Part shown: positions 63,671-64,000 of the stretch, one piece after another
Layout of the letters: each line of letters opens with the position of its first letter
How positions within the stretch are numbered: the stretch's first letter is position 1
From: AC-32 sp046726435
GTDB taxonomy: Bacteria; Actinomycetota; Thermoleophilia; Gaiellales; Gaiellaceae
Assembly: GCA_046726435.1 (NCBI GenBank)
Contig: JBKPAM010000008.1
Span: forward strand, 1-64,000
Length of the DNA: 64,000 nt
Direction: 5' to 3'
The notes under the pieces: model-generated
The model's database searches: none
The model's input: the letters and a program-made list of their open reading frames with translations, nothing else
Told to the model about the DNA's origin: nothing
Translations under genes and position numbers: made by a program

Positions 63671-64000
63671 ATGAAGGTTGGAGTCGTCAAGGAGATCAAG
63701 CCCGACGAGTACCGCGTCGCGCTCACGCCCGCCGGGGCGCGCGAGCTCGTGGAGGGCGGGCACGACGTGCTCGTCGAGGCCGGCGCCGGCGACGGAAGCT
63801 CGTTCCCGGACGATGCCTACCGCGCGGTCGGGGCCTCGCTCGCGTCCGCCGAGGAGGTCTGGGGCGACGCCGATCTCCTGCTCAAGGTCAAGGAGCCGCT
63901 GCCGGCCGAGTACCGACTCGTACGGGATGGGCTCGTTCTCTTCACGTACCTCCACCTGGCCGCGAACGAGGAGCTGACGCGGGCGCTCGTGGAGAGCGGG
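63671..64000 (+). CDS. ald: Alanine dehydrogenase, 3' end outside window
   Basis: 110 residues of about 370 are visible from ATG 63671. MKVGVVKEIKPDEYRVALTP contains the substrate-binding Arg, LVEGGHDVLVEAGAGDGSSF, then DADLLLKVKEPLPAEY with the conserved Lys, and LFTYLHLAANEELT with the catalytic-region His. Ald interconverts alanine and pyruvate with NADH and ammonia. Continues past the window edge. Confidence 0.93.
   Translation, partial: MKVGVVKEIKPDEYRVALTPAGARELVEGGHDVLVEAGAGDGSSFPDDAYRAVGASLASAEEVWGDADLLLKVKEPLPAEYRLVRDGLVLFTYLHLAANEELTRALVESG

Overview
The window is very GC-rich and reads as a high-GC actinobacterium, most probably of the class Thermoleophilia (Gaiellales/Solirubrobacterales relatives); this is inference. 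The support is (i) a block tlyA-nadK-recN-steA-like-mctB-like-pyrG in the order known from Mycobacterium, (ii) an adjoining block efp-accB-accC-asp23-nusB-xseB-ispA in the order known from Firmicutes, (iii) a deazaflavin (F420) nitroreductase-like protein, and (iv) a secreted collagen-like protein with a leader typical of soil Thermoleophilia.

Layout. 1-13.5 kb is an accessory, decaying region ending at tRNA-Glu: a truncated M3 peptidase, a duplicated secreted-protein cassette (one copy intact, one broken), three copies of an approximately 250-bp repeat, a SixA-type phosphatase killed by a 16-bp duplication, fragments of two small gene families, a tRNA-Ala-like RNA with its own promoter and terminator beside an excisionase-like gene, HNH, MarR, and small membrane or secreted proteins. 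13.4-14.0 kb carries tRNA-Glu(CTC) and tRNA-Gln(CTG). 14-19.1 kb (minus strand) holds a heterodimeric ABC exporter with one degenerate ATP site, a family-4-like uracil-DNA glycosylase and a methyltransferase. 19.1-24.9 kb is a histidine-utilisation cluster (ftcD, hutH, a small membrane protein, hutU, hutI) that takes histidine to glutamate and formimino-THF. 26-30 kb has an MBL hydrolase, hisS and aspS, followed by an EP-repeat membrane protein, an RlpA-like protein and a 6S RNA candidate. 31.7-34.2 kb has mnmA, a degenerate anti-sigma-like gene and a SigB/F-type sigma factor. 35.5-44.7 kb has alaS-ruvX-mltG-aroE, aroC-aroKB, aroQ-peptidase and efp (shikimate pathway plus translation). 45-62.8 kb has acetyl-CoA carboxylase subunits, the nusB/ispA/tlyA/nadK/recN/steA/mctB/pyrG block, an M20 peptidase and DUF3866. 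The window ends inside ald.

Expression style. About twenty genes have a TANNNT -10 hexamer ending only 5-9 nt before the start codon and no Shine-Dalgarno sequence, so they are probably leaderless; two divergent pairs share overlapping -10 boxes in 18-19 bp. Genes inside operons instead overlap their predecessor by NTGA (about sixteen cases), and three convergent pairs share their stop codons as CTAG or TTAG.

Most novel signals: (1) a 166-nt intergenic sequence duplicated upstream of accC and of tlyA that folds into one long hairpin, shows two compensatory base-pair changes between the copies, and buries the ribosome-binding site of each downstream gene; (2) four copies of a promoter module in which GGGGAGGAGG follows the -10 hexamer at a fixed 6 nt; (3) the bidirectional leaderless promoters; (4) a BCCP fused to a carboxyltransferase barrel that has lost its metal ligands.
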